Source of the DNA: Myxacorys californica WJT36-NPBG1
GTDB taxonomy: Bacteria > Cyanobacteriota > Cyanobacteriia > Leptolyngbyales > Leptolyngbyaceae
Direction of reading: 5' to 3'
Length of the DNA: 39,164 nt
Assembly (NCBI GenBank): GCA_019359315.1
Contig: JAHHHO010000049.1
Span: forward strand, 1-39,164
Shown here: in pieces, positions 1 through 8,796 of the stretch
Position numbering within the stretch: the first letter of the stretch is position 1
Layout of the letters: each line of letters begins with the position of its first letter
The notes under the pieces: model-generated
The model's database searches: none
What the model was told of the DNA's origin: nothing
What the model saw: the letters and a program-made list of their open reading frames with translations, nothing else
Translations under genes and position numbers: made by a program

Positions 1-91
1 GTCGCCCACAGTCCACGCAGATATGATTTTGCTTGTCTTTGCGTTTTCCATTCTTCCGAATGTGAGTAGACTGGCATTCCGGGCACTGCAG
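1..91 (-). mobile_element. IS1-family transposase (InsA-like) N-terminal fragment, cut by window edge
   Basis: Read on the minus strand, the first 91 bases encode a zinc-ribbon start: CPEC, then a basic stretch HIRKNGKRKDKQN, then CVDCG. This CxxC...CxxC layout with RKNGKRK is the usual N-terminus of the DNA-binding InsA part of cyanobacterial IS1-family transposases. The codon where the initiator methionine is expected (just before QCPEC) is CTG rather than ATG, and an in-frame stop lies four codons further upstream, so this copy may be unable to start normally. The sequence at 114-129, read on the minus strand, begins GGGCGTTGCATAAT and could be the element's terminal repeat. The remainder lies outside the window. 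Confidence 0.6.
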
Positions 92-143
92 AGAATCACC
101 TTATCCATCTCTCCATTATGCAACGCCCGGTAATTTATAGAAT

Positions 144-207
144 TGACAGTCGTGTAAAAGCCGGTAGTCTACCTATTCATTAGGGTCTAGATGATTACCG
201 ACTGTCA
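144..207. repeat. Long-spaced inverted repeat 3' of sdhA
   Basis: TGACAGTCG at 144-152 is matched by its reverse complement at 199-207, with 46 bases between. It lies between the transposase remnant and the sdhA stop codon. It has no T-run, so a classical intrinsic terminator is not supported. It could be a remnant of IS flanking sequence or a regulatory hairpin. Confidence 0.3.
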
Positions 208-227
208 CTCCTAGACCTCCCCACTCG

Positions 228-1955
228 CTAATACTTCCGCTCTTGCGGTTCAAATTGATTGATTACAACTGGCATGTAATTGATATCAATCCCGGCGGGT
301 GAGTAGTACGCCAAGGTGTGTTTGAGAAAACTCTGATCGTCTCGCTGCGTATAGTCTTCGCGACAGTGAGAGCCTCGGCTTTCTTTACGGTTGAGGGCAG
401 ACGAGAGAATCATTTCTCCAACGACAAAGAGCGATCGCAGTTCCATCGCTTCAATCAGTTCGGTATTCCAGGTTTTGCCTTTGTCATCGACGCGGACGTG
501 AGCATATTTTTTCTGAAGTTCGCGGAGTTGAACCAGTCCTTCTTGCATGGTCGCTTCGGTGCGAAACACGCCGCAATGATCGGTCATGCAGTCTTGATAG
601 GCTTGCCGAACCTGGTGGATGCGGTATTCTCCGGGCTGGTCTATCAGCGATTGCAGTTGAGTGTTGGCGTCTTGAATGTAGCGCTCAGCGTTGACTTCAG
701 GTAATTTACGATTTTCGACATAGCGCGCGATCGCGGCTCCGGTTCTGCGTCCATAGACCACACATTCCAACAACGAGTTACTGCCCAACCGATTTGCGCC
801 ATGCACCGACACACAGGACGTTTCACCTGCCGCGAAGAAACCTTCGACCAATTCATCGGCGCTGCTTCTGACTTGTCCATCGGTATTGACCGGAATGCCG
901 CCCATCGAATAGTGAACAGTTGGACGAACAGGCATCGGCTGATACACTGCATCGACCCCCACCAATCGATGCGCTTCTTCCCAGCAGAACGGCACGCGGC
1001 TCATAATTTTCTCTTTGCCCATATGCCGCAGATCGAGATAGACAAAGACACCACCGGCTGACCCGTCTGGTTTTATGCCGCGTCCTGCCCGAATTTCGTA
1101 GGTAATAGCGCGGGAGGTAATGTCGCGGGGGGCAAGCTCCATGCGGCTGGGCGCATAGTTTGCCATGAAGCGATCGCCGTCGCTGTTAATTAAATACGCA
1201 CCTTCTCCGCGCACCGCTTCTGAAATCAAGACGCCCACAGGATACAGCCCCGTGGGATGAAACTGCACAAACTCCATGTCTTCAAGCGGTAAGCCAGCCA
1301 TGGCGGTCATTGCCAGACCGTCACCTGTGGAGGCGTAGTCGTTGGAAGTCGTGTTGTAAACGCGCCCGTAACCTCCGGTGGCAAACATCACTGCTTTGGC
1401 GCGAATCACTTCAACTTGACCGTCGAGCAAGTGATAGAGAACGACCCCTTTTGCCTGTCCGTCTTCCAAAATCAGGCGCATGACGTACCATTCTTCGTAC
1501 ACCTTGACGCCGTATTTCATCAAGTTGCAGATCAATTCGTGCAGAATCGCGTGTCCGGTCTTATCTGCCGCATAGCAGGTGCGGTTGTGCGAATGTCCGC
1601 CGAATGCACGTTGGGCAATCCGTCCATCGGGTAAGCGGGAGAACAACACGCCCATGTGTTCCAGATCGATCACTACGTCGGGCGCTTCTTGCGTCAAAAT
1701 CGCCACGGCATCTTGATCAGCTAAATAGTCCGAACCCTTGACCGTATCAAAGGCGTGAGCTTCCCAAGAATCCGTTTCATCGACATTTTTGAGCGTCGCT
1801 GCCATTCCCCCTTGGGCCGCCACCGAGTGCGATCGTATCGGGTGAGTTTTGGCAACCACGGCCACACTCAAGCTCGGATTGGTACGGGCAATTTCTAGGG
1901 CTGCACGAGAACCAGCTAAGCCACCGCCAACAATAATTACGTCGTGATCGATCAT
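228..1955 (-). CDS. sdhA: Succinate dehydrogenase/fumarate reductase flavoprotein subunit
   Basis: This 575-residue protein is the FAD-binding catalytic subunit that oxidises succinate to fumarate. In cyanobacteria it feeds electrons into the thylakoid plastoquinone pool. Visible motifs: Rossmann GGGLAGSRAA at the N-terminus; RSHSVAAQGG with His43 as the expected covalent FAD ligand; HSHNRTCYAADKTGH; QFHPTGLYP and SEAVRGEGAYL around the active site; RPTVHYSMGGIPV; and GANRLGSNSLLECVVYGRR near the C-terminal part. Length matches the family. It is the last gene of a minus-strand run, starting 53 bp after the preceding gene. No iron-sulfur or membrane-anchor subunit is adjacent; in cyanobacteria sdhB is often unlinked. 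Start chosen at ATG 1955, giving the standard short lead into the dinucleotide fold. Confidence 0.93.
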   Translation of the reverse strand: MIDHDVIIVGGGLAGSRAALEIARTNPSLSVAVVAKTHPIRSHSVAAQGGMAATLKNVDETDSWEAHAFDTVKGSDYLADQDAVAILTQEAPDVVIDLEHMGVLFSRLPDGRIAQRAFGGHSHNRTCYAADKTGHAILHELICNLMKYGVKVYEEWYVMRLILEDGQAKGVVLYHLLDGQVEVIRAKAVMFATGGYGRVYNTTSNDYASTGDGLAMTAMAGLPLEDMEFVQFHPTGLYPVGVLISEAVRGEGAYLINSDGDRFMANYAPSRMELAPRDITSRAITYEIRAGRGIKPDGSAGGVFVYLDLRHMGKEKIMSRVPFCWEEAHRLVGVDAVYQPMPVRPTVHYSMGGIPVNTDGQVRSSADELVEGFFAAGETSCVSVHGANRLGSNSLLECVVYGRRTGAAIARYVENRKLPEVNAERYIQDANTQLQSLIDQPGEYRIHQVRQAYQDCMTDHCGVFRTEATMQEGLVQLRELQKKYAHVRVDDKGKTWNTELIEAMELRSLFVVGEMILSSALNRKESRGSHCREDYTQRDDQSFLKHTLAYYSPAGIDINYMPVVINQFEPQERKY

Positions 1956-2008
1956 GGGTACGTCATCGGGCTAGATTACTTCTATTCTCGCTCGATTTTG
2001 AGATTCGC

Positions 2009-2551
2009 TTACCTTTTCTGCTTTGTTTTTAACATCCACAGAATGCCTACAAGCAGCGCGACTAGAGGAAGCGCAACTCCAGCCAGAACCCAGCCTGTAG
2101 GGGGCGCTGAAGGGCGGCTTGATTCAGCAGTACCAATGGCGGCTTGGGGAGCGGCTCCAGCTTGAACAGTCACCTCATACGTCAGCCTGAATGCATTAAA
2201 GTCTTCTCCATCTTTGGGTCTGCCGCTCAACTCCAGCGTATAAATTCCAGCGTTTGGAAAAACGAGTTCTGCTCCTGGAATGCCTTGATACTGTTCTGCT
2301 GAAATCGATTTTAGCGTCGGTTGCAGAACCGGGTTTTGCTGTCGGTCGTACACGTTCAGGCTGCAATTACAGCGATCGAGTGAGACCAATTCTCCGCCTT
2401 GTTTTGTGAGCGCGAACCAGGCTTGCGATCGTTCTCCCGCTTTGGGATTGTGACTCGGTTCAATATGAAACGTAGCGGCAACGTTACCAGAGGTTTTAAC
2501 GTTGTGAGCAATGATCACGTTAGCGTTTACTTTATTTTCTTGCGGCAACAT
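2009..2551 (-). CDS. Small membrane-anchored extracytoplasmic-type domain protein, apparently lacking its signal peptide
   Basis: This 180-residue protein has a beta-rich domain (roughly residues 15-130, starting AHNVKTSGNVAATF and containing the pair CNC), a short Ala/Pro linker, one hydrophobic helix at about 153-172 and a basic tail KTKQKR. From memory, cyanobacterial relatives beside SafE/TauE-type genes carry an N-terminal signal peptide ending in A-H just before this domain. Here the 14-15 residues before it are polar, and an in-frame TAG lies four codons upstream of the ATG, so no longer start is possible. The gene overlaps the 3' end of the SafE-like gene by 20 bp and is probably translated with it. 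Function is unknown; a copper or redox-related extracytoplasmic role is only a guess from its neighbour. Confidence 0.6.
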   Translation of the reverse strand: MLPQENKVNANVIIAHNVKTSGNVAATFHIEPSHNPKAGERSQAWFALTKQGGELVSLDRCNCSLNVYDRQQNPVLQPTLKSISAEQYQGIPGAELVFPNAGIYTLELSGRPKDGEDFNAFRLTYEVTVQAGAAPQAAIGTAESSRPSAPPTGWVLAGVALPLVALLVGILWMLKTKQKR

Positions 2552-3770
2552 ATAAGCGTGCTAGGGAAAAGAGCGACCACACCGGGCGCGATCGCAATAA
2601 CAAAACCGCTGAAACCCCAATCCCCAAGCCGATCACTCGCCAAACTTGAGCAGCACTTCCAACATTATTGAGGTAGCTTGATCCCACAAGTGCGATGTGA
2701 ATTGCCACTAGAAGCAATGCTGGAATGCTGAGCAAATGGATTTTTCGCCAGGTTTTACCGAGTTTAAGCGCGATCGCATCAAAACTCGTCAGTGCGGCAG
2801 GCGTAATCAAACCCAATCCCACAATTCCCGCCCACATGCCGATCTGCTGATTGAACGGCAGAAACGCTAGGACTTGAAGATTCCAGTTAAACGTGTGATC
2901 GACAAAGTGAGCAACATGCGCCCACGACAGCACGAACGCTCCGACGCCAAAAGCACGACGATACTTTAGGGGAGCGCTCCACACACGGCTAATTGGACGG
3001 GCGATCAGGGCCAGCATGAGGCAGAGCAGGGCAGCGTGTCCGGTGTAATCGACCATATCACCACTCCGCAGCAGCATCAAAAGACCGATTGTCAAAGTTA
3101 TCCATCCCCCCAGCCGGAAGAATTGACTTCTGCGATCGCGGCTCAGAAATGCGGTCGAAAGCCCAACACCCAACATCATCGGCAAGGTTCCAAGGCCAAA
3201 TGCCAGCATCGTCACCGCTCCTAAATAGGGATTTCCTGTTTCAGCCGCTTTAAGCTGCGCAGCGTAGAGAAATCCGCAGGGAATGAGTCCCCAGATCATG
3301 CCAAGTAGGGCAGGCGTCCACCATTGATTTGACTGAGAAAATTGCATCATCAGTCGATTCAGCCGCTCGTGCAGTTGTCCTTTCCCTAAGGGATGCAGCA
3401 TTGGCAGACGCGGCAAAAGCTGAGGGCTGATTTGCGACAGCCCAAACCAAACCAACAGCAGTCCTGTGAAGATCGTCATGCTGCGGCGCAACGCGCTGTC
3501 AATGCCCGCAAATTGTCCTCCTGCAATCAGGATCGAACCGATCGCTCCGATCGCGCCTCCTACTAACGCATAGCTGATCACTCGCCCCAGATTGAGCAGC
3601 AGGTTAAACGCGAGTTGCGATCGCCAATGCGGTTTAGAATCGTGCGATCGTACCGACAGCGAGAACGCTACCGTCAGAGGGCCACACATTCCTAAGCAGT
3701 GCCCGAAACTGCCTAAAAATCCTAGAGATGCGATGAGCAAGAGATCAATCATTCTCCTATCATCGATCAC
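2532..3770 (-). CDS. SafE/TauE-type (UreH/DsbD-like) membrane protein fused to a ferric-reductase-like transmembrane domain
   Basis: This 412-residue integral membrane protein has two parts. The N-terminal ~230 residues show the sulfite exporter TauE/SafE (UreH/DsbD transmembrane) pattern, including LGSFGHCLGMCGP near residue 20-35 with a CxxxC pair in the first helix, and GLIPCGFLYAAQLKAA opening the second three-helix half. The C-terminal ~150 residues contain spaced histidines in helices (SWAHVAHFVDHTF; WRKIHLLSIPALLLVAIHIALVG), as in haem-binding ferric-reductase-like/MsrQ domains. Relatives act in copper handling, cytochrome assembly or electron transfer across the membrane; the substrate here cannot be read. 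The annotated start is GTG at 3770 with AAGG upstream; ATG at 3752 is an alternative, but its AGGAG sits too close. It leads the run that continues into the 180-residue gene and sdhA. Confidence 0.75.
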   Translation of the reverse strand: MIDDRRMIDLLLIASLGFLGSFGHCLGMCGPLTVAFSLSVRSHDSKPHWRSQLAFNLLLNLGRVISYALVGGAIGAIGSILIAGGQFAGIDSALRRSMTIFTGLLLVWFGLSQISPQLLPRLPMLHPLGKGQLHERLNRLMMQFSQSNQWWTPALLGMIWGLIPCGFLYAAQLKAAETGNPYLGAVTMLAFGLGTLPMMLGVGLSTAFLSRDRRSQFFRLGGWITLTIGLLMLLRSGDMVDYTGHAALLCLMLALIARPISRVWSAPLKYRRAFGVGAFVLSWAHVAHFVDHTFNWNLQVLAFLPFNQQIGMWAGIVGLGLITPAALTSFDAIALKLGKTWRKIHLLSIPALLLVAIHIALVGSSYLNNVGSAAQVWRVIGLGIGVSAVLLLRSRPVWSLFSLARLYVAARK

Positions 3771-3940
3771 GACTTACCTTCTTTCCACCCCAATTTGAAC
3801 CGATTGCTTTTCATCTCTCTTTGCCTAGCGTTAGCGAAAATATAAGCAATCCACTCTGAACGATCGCGCTAAATTATCATCTGGCGTACTGAGAAAAACT
3901 GTTTCTCGATAGCTGCATTTAATCACTTTCATCTCAGCAC

Positions 3941-4627
3941 TTATTGAGAGCGACCTAACCGATACCCTTTGCCATACACAGTAGAGATTAACGGAGCTTC
4001 GCCTTTCGCCTCGATCTTGCGTCGCAGCAACCTGATTTGAGCCGCTAGTGCGTTGCTGGCTGGCTTGTCGCCCTCACTCCACACATGCTGATAGATTTGC
4101 TCATGCGTCAGAAGCTGATTTGGCTGACGCATGAAATATTCCAGCAGTTGACATTCTTTCTCCGATAGCTCGATCGCTCGTCCGTGTCGGTAGGCAACTT
4201 GATTTTGCAGATCGAGTTCTAGATCTTCTACCCTGAGTCGCTGACTTGGCTGATTCGGTTCGATCGCCGTTGGACGTCGCAGCAGCGCCCGCACTCTCGC
4301 CAACAGTTCCCGCAGTTCAAACGGTTTGACCAAATAATCATCGGCTCCAGCATCAAGTCCGAGTACGCGATCGTCAATCGTGTCTTTTGCTGTGAGAAAG
4401 AGAACAGGCGTCGAGTCCCCGTGCGATCGCACCTGCTGACAAATTTCTAAGCCCGATCGCACGGGTAGCATCCAGTCCAGAATCAGGAGATCGTACTGTC
4501 CTTGCTGCGCCAGTTGTGCCCCTTGCTCTCCATCGTGAACCACATCCACGGTATAACCCTCACGGGATAAGAGTTGGCTGAGCGGTTGAGCCATTTCGAT
4601 TTCGTCGTCAACGAGAAGAATTTTCAT
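3941..4627 (-). CDS. OmpR/PhoB-family two-component response regulator
   Basis: This 228-residue protein has a CheY-like receiver (1-115) and an OmpR-type winged-helix DNA-binding domain (about 130-225). The acidic pocket is VDDE at 6-9, the phosphoacceptor is Asp51 in LILDWMLP, the switch Thr is Thr79 in LFLTAKD, and Lys101 lies in LVKPF. The output domain shows LSEKECQLLEYFMRQPNQLLT and the C-terminal VYGKGYRLG hairpin. No histidine kinase gene is next to it; the only kinase in the window lies about 20 kb away and has no visible link. The regulon is unknown. The 170-bp gap to the SafE-like gene leaves open whether they are co-transcribed. Confidence 0.9.
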   Translation of the reverse strand: MKILLVDDEIEMAQPLSQLLSREGYTVDVVHDGEQGAQLAQQGQYDLLILDWMLPVRSGLEICQQVRSHGDSTPVLFLTAKDTIDDRVLGLDAGADDYLVKPFELRELLARVRALLRRPTAIEPNQPSQRLRVEDLELDLQNQVAYRHGRAIELSEKECQLLEYFMRQPNQLLTHEQIYQHVWSEGDKPASNALAAQIRLLRRKIEAKGEAPLISTVYGKGYRLGRSQ

Positions 4628-4760
4628 GAGAGGCAGGAAGGGGAGATGAATGAGGGAGGCTGGAAGATCGGGGAGAAGTCCGCACTTAGATATTTTTAAT
4701 CGTCTTACTTTCTACTTAAAATGATTATTCTGAACACTTGGTACTCATTGTCGTCTCCCC

Positions 4761-5411
4761 ATGCTTACCGTTGCAATTCCGAAAGGCGCTCTCCTCAAAG
4801 ACAGCATTCGATTACTCAAAGCCGTTGGTCTAGATTTCAGCACTTTTTTAGAATCTGGAAATCGCCAACTGCAAATTACTGATCCGACCGGGACGGCGAA
4901 GGCACTGCTGGTTCGCAATTCCGATGTGTCAGTTTATGTCGAATACGGACAGGCCCAACTGGGCATCGTGGGGTATGACGTATTGCGGGAGAAAGCGCCT
5001 AATGTAGCGCAGCTCGTTGATTTAGGCTTTGGCGGGTGTCGCATGTCAGTCGCGGTTAAAGCATCGAGTCCCTATCGTTCTTCGTTAGAATTGCCTTTGC
5101 ATGGTCGGGTTGCCTCAAAATTTGTTCACTGTGCCCGTGACTATTTTGAAACTCTAGATCTGCCTGTTGAAATTGTGCCGCTCTACGGCTCCGTAGAATT
5201 AGGTCCAATTACTGGCATGTCAGAAGCGATCGTTGATCTTGTTGCCACTGGCAACACGCTCCGCGAAAACGGACTCATCGAAATCGATGTGCTGTTCCAA
5301 AGCACCGCCCGCCTGATTGCTCACCCGCTTAGCTACCGTCTTAACAGCGATAACCTCAATCACTATGTAGACCAGATCCGGAGTCAAATCAAAGCCGCCG
5401 TCGGTGTTTAA
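4761..5411 (+). CDS. hisG: ATP phosphoribosyltransferase, short (catalytic-only) form
   Basis: This 216-residue protein catalyses the first step of histidine synthesis, joining ATP and PRPP to give phosphoribosyl-ATP. It shows the HisG start [19 protein letters not shown], the [18 protein letters not shown] segment, and the PRPP-binding loop near [17 protein letters not shown]. It ends at about 216 residues, without the C-terminal ACT-like regulatory domain of long HisG. Short HisG needs the HisZ regulatory partner, which is not in this window. A TAAAAT element about 40 bp upstream may be its -10. The exporter gene follows 40 bp downstream. Confidence 0.93.
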   Translation: MLTVAIPKGALLKDSIRLLKAVGLDFSTFLESGNRQLQITDPTGTAKALLVRNSDVSVYVEYGQAQLGIVGYDVLREKAPNVAQLVDLGFGGCRMSVAVKASSPYRSSLELPLHGRVASKFVHCARDYFETLDLPVEIVPLYGSVELGPITGMSEAIVDLVATGNTLRENGLIEIDVLFQSTARLIAHPLSYRLNSDNLNHYVDQIRSQIKAAVGV

Positions 5412-5451
5412 CGGTCATTAGCCCTCACCAATTTTTTGTAGCCCTCTCCCT

Positions 5452-7269
5452 ATGTCTTTCGCTCCTCGCCCCGCTCGACCCCGTAAAGAAACCGATTGGC
5501 GTTTGTTTCTCAGTCTCGCTCCCTATGCGCGTCGCAACAGTCGTCTCCTGATTTGGTCGCTGGTCTTTCTGGTTCCCTCCGCGATCGCTAGCACCCTGCA
5601 ACCCGTTGTGATCGGAAAAGCGGTGTCGTTGCTCCGGCAAGAACCGTCTGCCTTCGACTTTCCCTTTGGCTTCTTGCGAGATGTCTCCTTGTCTCAAGGG
5701 CTGACAACCCTCACTCAGTTACTGGTGTTGACCGTCCTGATTCGGTTGGCGCTGGATGCGGCACAGGGCTATTTAGTTCAAAATGTGGGACAACGCATCA
5801 CCGCCGAGATTCGCAGCGATTTGTTTCAGCATGTGACATCGCTAGCGGTACGATTCTTCGATCGCACGCCGATTGGCAAGCTGATCACCCGGCTCACGAG
5901 TGATGTAGAGGCGTTAGGAGAAGTCTTTTCAACGGGTGCGATCGGCGTCATTTCGGATCTATTCACCATGCTGGTGATCACGGTCGTCATGTTTCTCACC
6001 CAATGGCAGTTAGCATTGCTGCTGGTGCTGATGCTGTTGCCCGTCACCGCGTTGATTATTTACTTTCAGCAACAGTATCGTCAAGCCAATTACCGCGCCC
6101 GTGAAAAACTCTCTGACCTCAACTCAATTCTGCAAGAAAACCTTGTTGGAATCGGGGTGGTGCAACTGTTCCGGCGAGAGCAGTTTAATGGCGATCTGTT
6201 CCGACAGGTGAATCAGCAGTACATCAAAGAAGTCGATCGCACCATTTATTTTGATTCAGCGGTGTCTGCCACGCTGGAGTGGGTGTCATTGATTGCGATC
6301 GCAGGCGTGCTAGGGATCGGTGGCTGGCTGATCAAAGGCAACGCACTCGATTTTGGCACGTTGTCTACCTTTGTTCTGTTTGCGCAACGGTTATTTGATC
6401 CCTTGCGTCAGTTTGCCGAAAAATTTACCGCTATTCAAGCCGGATTCACTGCGGTAGAGCGGGTCAGCGAAATTTTGAACGAACCGATCGAAATTCGCGA
6501 CCCAGAGAAAGAAATGCACGTCCCATCTGACGGAAAGACGGCAGGGGAAATTCGCTTTGAGAACGTTTGGTTTGCCTACAAATCCGATGAATATGTGCTT
6601 CAGAATCTCGATTTTGTCATTCGTCCTGGAGAGAAAGTTGCCCTAGTTGGACCGACCGGAGCCGGAAAGAGTTCGATTATTCGGTTGCTGAGCCGATTGT
6701 ATGAACCCACCAAAGGGCGCATTCTCTTAGACGGCATCGACATTCGAGAATTGCCCCAAGCCGAACTGCGTCGCCGCATGGCGATCATCTTGCAAGATGG
6801 CTTTCTATTTGTGGGCGATGTAAAAAGCAACATCACGCTGGGCGAATCTTATAGCTTTGCAGAAGTGCAGGCTGCTGCCGAACAAACCAACGTCGCTCGC
6901 CTGATCGAACAGTTGCCTCAAGGTTACAACACGATGCTGCGCGAACGCGGAACCAATCTTTCGGGAGGACAGAAACAGCTGCTTGCCTTTGCCCGCGCTG
7001 CCATTCGAGATCCTAAAATTCTGGTGTTGGATGAAGCGACAGCCAGTTTAGATGTCGGAACCGAAGCGCTGATTCAAGAAGCATTAGGGCGATTGTTAGA
7101 AGATCGAACCGCGATCGTGATTGCTCACCGCCTTTCTACCATTCGAGATGTCGATCGCATTCTCGTTCTCAAGCGTGGTCAGCTTGTGGAGTCGGGTAGC
7201 CACGAACAGTTGTTGGCGCAAGGGGGGCTGTATGCCAGTTTGTACCGTTTGCAATTGCTGGAAGATTGA
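5452..7269 (+). CDS. ABC exporter, fused transmembrane and ATPase domains (MsbA/LmrA type)
   Basis: This 605-residue half-transporter has an exporter-type six-helix membrane domain (about 35-335) followed by a nucleotide-binding domain. The ATPase part has Walker A GPTGAGKSS, Q-loop ILQDGFLF, signature LSGGQKQ, Walker B ILVLDEATASLD and the H-loop IVIAHRLST. The N-terminus is basic and proline-rich (RPARPRKETDW). It should work as a homo- or heterodimer in the cytoplasmic membrane, exporting a lipid, peptide or drug-like substrate that cannot be inferred here. It follows hisG after 40 bp but has no functional link to histidine synthesis. Confidence 0.9.
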   Translation: MSFAPRPARPRKETDWRLFLSLAPYARRNSRLLIWSLVFLVPSAIASTLQPVVIGKAVSLLRQEPSAFDFPFGFLRDVSLSQGLTTLTQLLVLTVLIRLALDAAQGYLVQNVGQRITAEIRSDLFQHVTSLAVRFFDRTPIGKLITRLTSDVEALGEVFSTGAIGVISDLFTMLVITVVMFLTQWQLALLLVLMLLPVTALIIYFQQQYRQANYRAREKLSDLNSILQENLVGIGVVQLFRREQFNGDLFRQVNQQYIKEVDRTIYFDSAVSATLEWVSLIAIAGVLGIGGWLIKGNALDFGTLSTFVLFAQRLFDPLRQFAEKFTAIQAGFTAVERVSEILNEPIEIRDPEKEMHVPSDGKTAGEIRFENVWFAYKSDEYVLQNLDFVIRPGEKVALVGPTGAGKSSIIRLLSRLYEPTKGRILLDGIDIRELPQAELRRRMAIILQDGFLFVGDVKSNITLGESYSFAEVQAAAEQTNVARLIEQLPQGYNTMLRERGTNLSGGQKQLLAFARAAIRDPKILVLDEATASLDVGTEALIQEALGRLLEDRTAIVIAHRLSTIRDVDRILVLKRGQLVESGSHEQLLAQGGLYASLYRLQLLED

Positions 7270-7335
7270 AGCCTAACGCGGCTGAATGCATTGCGAAAGA
7301 CCCTCAAACTAAAGATCCTCAAACTGGAGTTGCCG

Positions 7336-7647
7336 TTAACGCTCTGCTCGAAAGTTGCCCTGATCTAACCAGTGTCGATATTCGGGATCAAGAGTCAACT
7401 TTGATGGCTGAGCCGCTGAATACTGTAGAAATCTTGGCTCAGCCAGCATCGACTGCTGCATCGGCGTGAGCTTCACCTGCTTCGAGACACTTAAGCCATC
7501 TGTGTTACGTGACGCAAATCGCTCGGATGCCTGAATGGCAGGATTCACCGTAGGCGCACTCACCGCCAGAACCACCATGCTGCCCATTGACCCAATCCAT
7601 CCGGTCAATGCCGCGATCGTTACCCATTTCTCAACCACACAATTCAT
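7336..7647 (-). CDS. Small secreted or membrane-anchored protein of unknown function
   Basis: This 103-residue protein starts MNCVVEKWVTIAALTGWIG, giving a hydrophobic segment over residues 9-33 that reads as a signal peptide or anchor. A polar tail of about 70 residues follows, containing LTPMQQSMLAEPRFLQYSAA and ending in a charged segment. A strong ribosome binding site (GGAGGAGA) sits just upstream of the ATG. On the opposite strand a 67-codon frame with a TTG start overlaps it; the RBS and signal-like N-terminus favour the minus-strand reading. No recognised domain. Confidence 0.55.
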   Translation of the reverse strand: MNCVVEKWVTIAALTGWIGSMGSMVVLAVSAPTVNPAIQASERFASRNTDGLSVSKQVKLTPMQQSMLAEPRFLQYSAAQPSKLTLDPEYRHWLDQGNFRAER

Positions 7648-7828
7648 CCCTCTCCTCCATACCGTGCTAGTAAGTGACGCTTTCTACTCGGGATCACGTT
7701 CTTGAGAGCGCTAGGACGATTGAATCGTTCTTAAGGAAATTTTACTCTAATTAAAAGATTTAAGCGCCCCGTCAACTGACTATTATGAACGTTCACTCCG
7801 CAATTTTGCTTAAATCCGGATCAATTCT

Positions 7829-7855
7829 TTGATTGGCACATTAAGAAGGTATAAA
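7829..7855 (+). promoter_or_regulatory. Candidate sigma-70 promoter for the MBL-fold gene
   Basis: TTGATT at 7829-7834 and TATAAA at 7850-7855 are separated by 15 bp, slightly short of optimum, and lie 36 bp before the ATG. The rest of 7648-7890 holds no gene that I can see. Confidence 0.35.
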
Positions 7856-7890
7856 GTTTGAGGTCTATTCTGTAAATCTATGTTCACACA

Positions 7891-8748
7891 ATGACTCTTC
7901 TAAAACAAGCTCTGCTGCGATCGATCAGGCTAAGAGCGTTGCTGCTAACGATCGTTCTGGTTGGAGGTCTGCTCACGTTTCATGGAATGAGTTCTCAAGC
8001 CCAACCTGTAGGAAATACGCAACTGCTGTGGTACGGCCAGTCTGCCTTCAAGCTGACGACGCCCTCGGGGAAGGTGCTGTTGATTGATCCGTGGCTAACG
8101 AATCCACTCAATCCAAACGGCAAAACTGACTTGGCAAAGCTCGATCGCGTCGATCTAATCTTGATCTCCCACGGGCATGTTGATCATGTTGGCGATGCCG
8201 CCGCAATCGCTCAAAAAACCAACGCTAAACTCGTTAGCACAGCGGATCTAGGCACCGCTTTAGTGGGCTACGGCAGCTATCCAAAAGCACTCGTCGGGAT
8301 GGAGACTCAAGGAAATTTTGGGGGTGAACTCAGCTTGCTCAATGATGAAGTCAAGGTTGCGTTTGTGCCAGCGATTCATAGTTCTGCGATCGCGTCCGAT
8401 GGTAGCCCTGCCAACTATGCCGGAAATCCAAGCGGCTTTCTGATTCGCGTGAAGAACGGGCCGACCCTCTACCACACTGGAGATACCGATCTTTTCTCGG
8501 ATATGTCCTTGATCCCGCAGTTTGGCAAGGTGACTGTAATGCTCGCCTGCATTGGCGACAAGTTCACGATGGGACCAATCCGCGCCGCTGAAGCGGTAAA
8601 ACTAGTGAACCCCCAAACCGTGATCCCGATGCACTACGGAGTCTTTAACTTACCCGGAACACCGACTGCCTTTGCTCAAGCCTTGCGTCGGCAGGGCGCA
8701 AAGAGCCAATTGCGCGTGGTGAAAGTAGGCGAAGTCGTGCGCCTGTAG
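7891..8748 (+). CDS. Secreted metallo-beta-lactamase-fold metal-dependent hydrolase (UlaG-like)
   Basis: This 285-residue protein has an N-terminal signal peptide (basic start, hydrophobic LLLTIVLVGGLLTF, then an SQAQP cleavage-type region near residue 38). The mature part is a metallo-beta-lactamase fold with metal-binding SHGHVDHVG, the later ligands LYHTGDTDLF and IPMHYG, and the IDPW motif typical of the UlaG/UPF0173-like branch. Members are zinc- or manganese-dependent hydrolases, commonly of phosphoester or lactone bonds; the substrate here is unknown. Export would place it in the periplasm or thylakoid lumen, which is less common for this branch. rplI follows closely on the same strand. 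Confidence 0.85.
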   Translation: MTLLKQALLRSIRLRALLLTIVLVGGLLTFHGMSSQAQPVGNTQLLWYGQSAFKLTTPSGKVLLIDPWLTNPLNPNGKTDLAKLDRVDLILISHGHVDHVGDAAAIAQKTNAKLVSTADLGTALVGYGSYPKALVGMETQGNFGGELSLLNDEVKVAFVPAIHSSAIASDGSPANYAGNPSGFLIRVKNGPTLYHTGDTDLFSDMSLIPQFGKVTVMLACIGDKFTMGPIRAAEAVKLVNPQTVIPMHYGVFNLPGTPTAFAQALRRQGAKSQLRVVKVGEVVRL

Positions 8749-8751
8749 TGG

Positions 8752-8757
8752 TACAAT
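8752..8757 (+). promoter_or_regulatory. Candidate -10 element of rplI
   Basis: TACAAT lies 3 bp after the stop codon of the MBL-fold gene and 39 bp before the rplI ATG. No convincing -35 box is present at the usual spacing. Confidence 0.3.
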
Positions 8758-8796
8758 GATGTGTTTGTGCAAGGCACAGTTGACAACAGGAAAATT

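Noticed and set aside
318-1634. Several 70-130 codon frames antisense to sdhA
   Set aside because: sdhA is unmistakable by motifs; antisense frames are a by-product of its codon bias.
7266-7469. 67-codon plus-strand frame after the ABC exporter
   Set aside because: TTG start overlapping the exporter stop, no domain, and the opposite strand has a better-supported gene with strong RBS and signal-like N-terminus.
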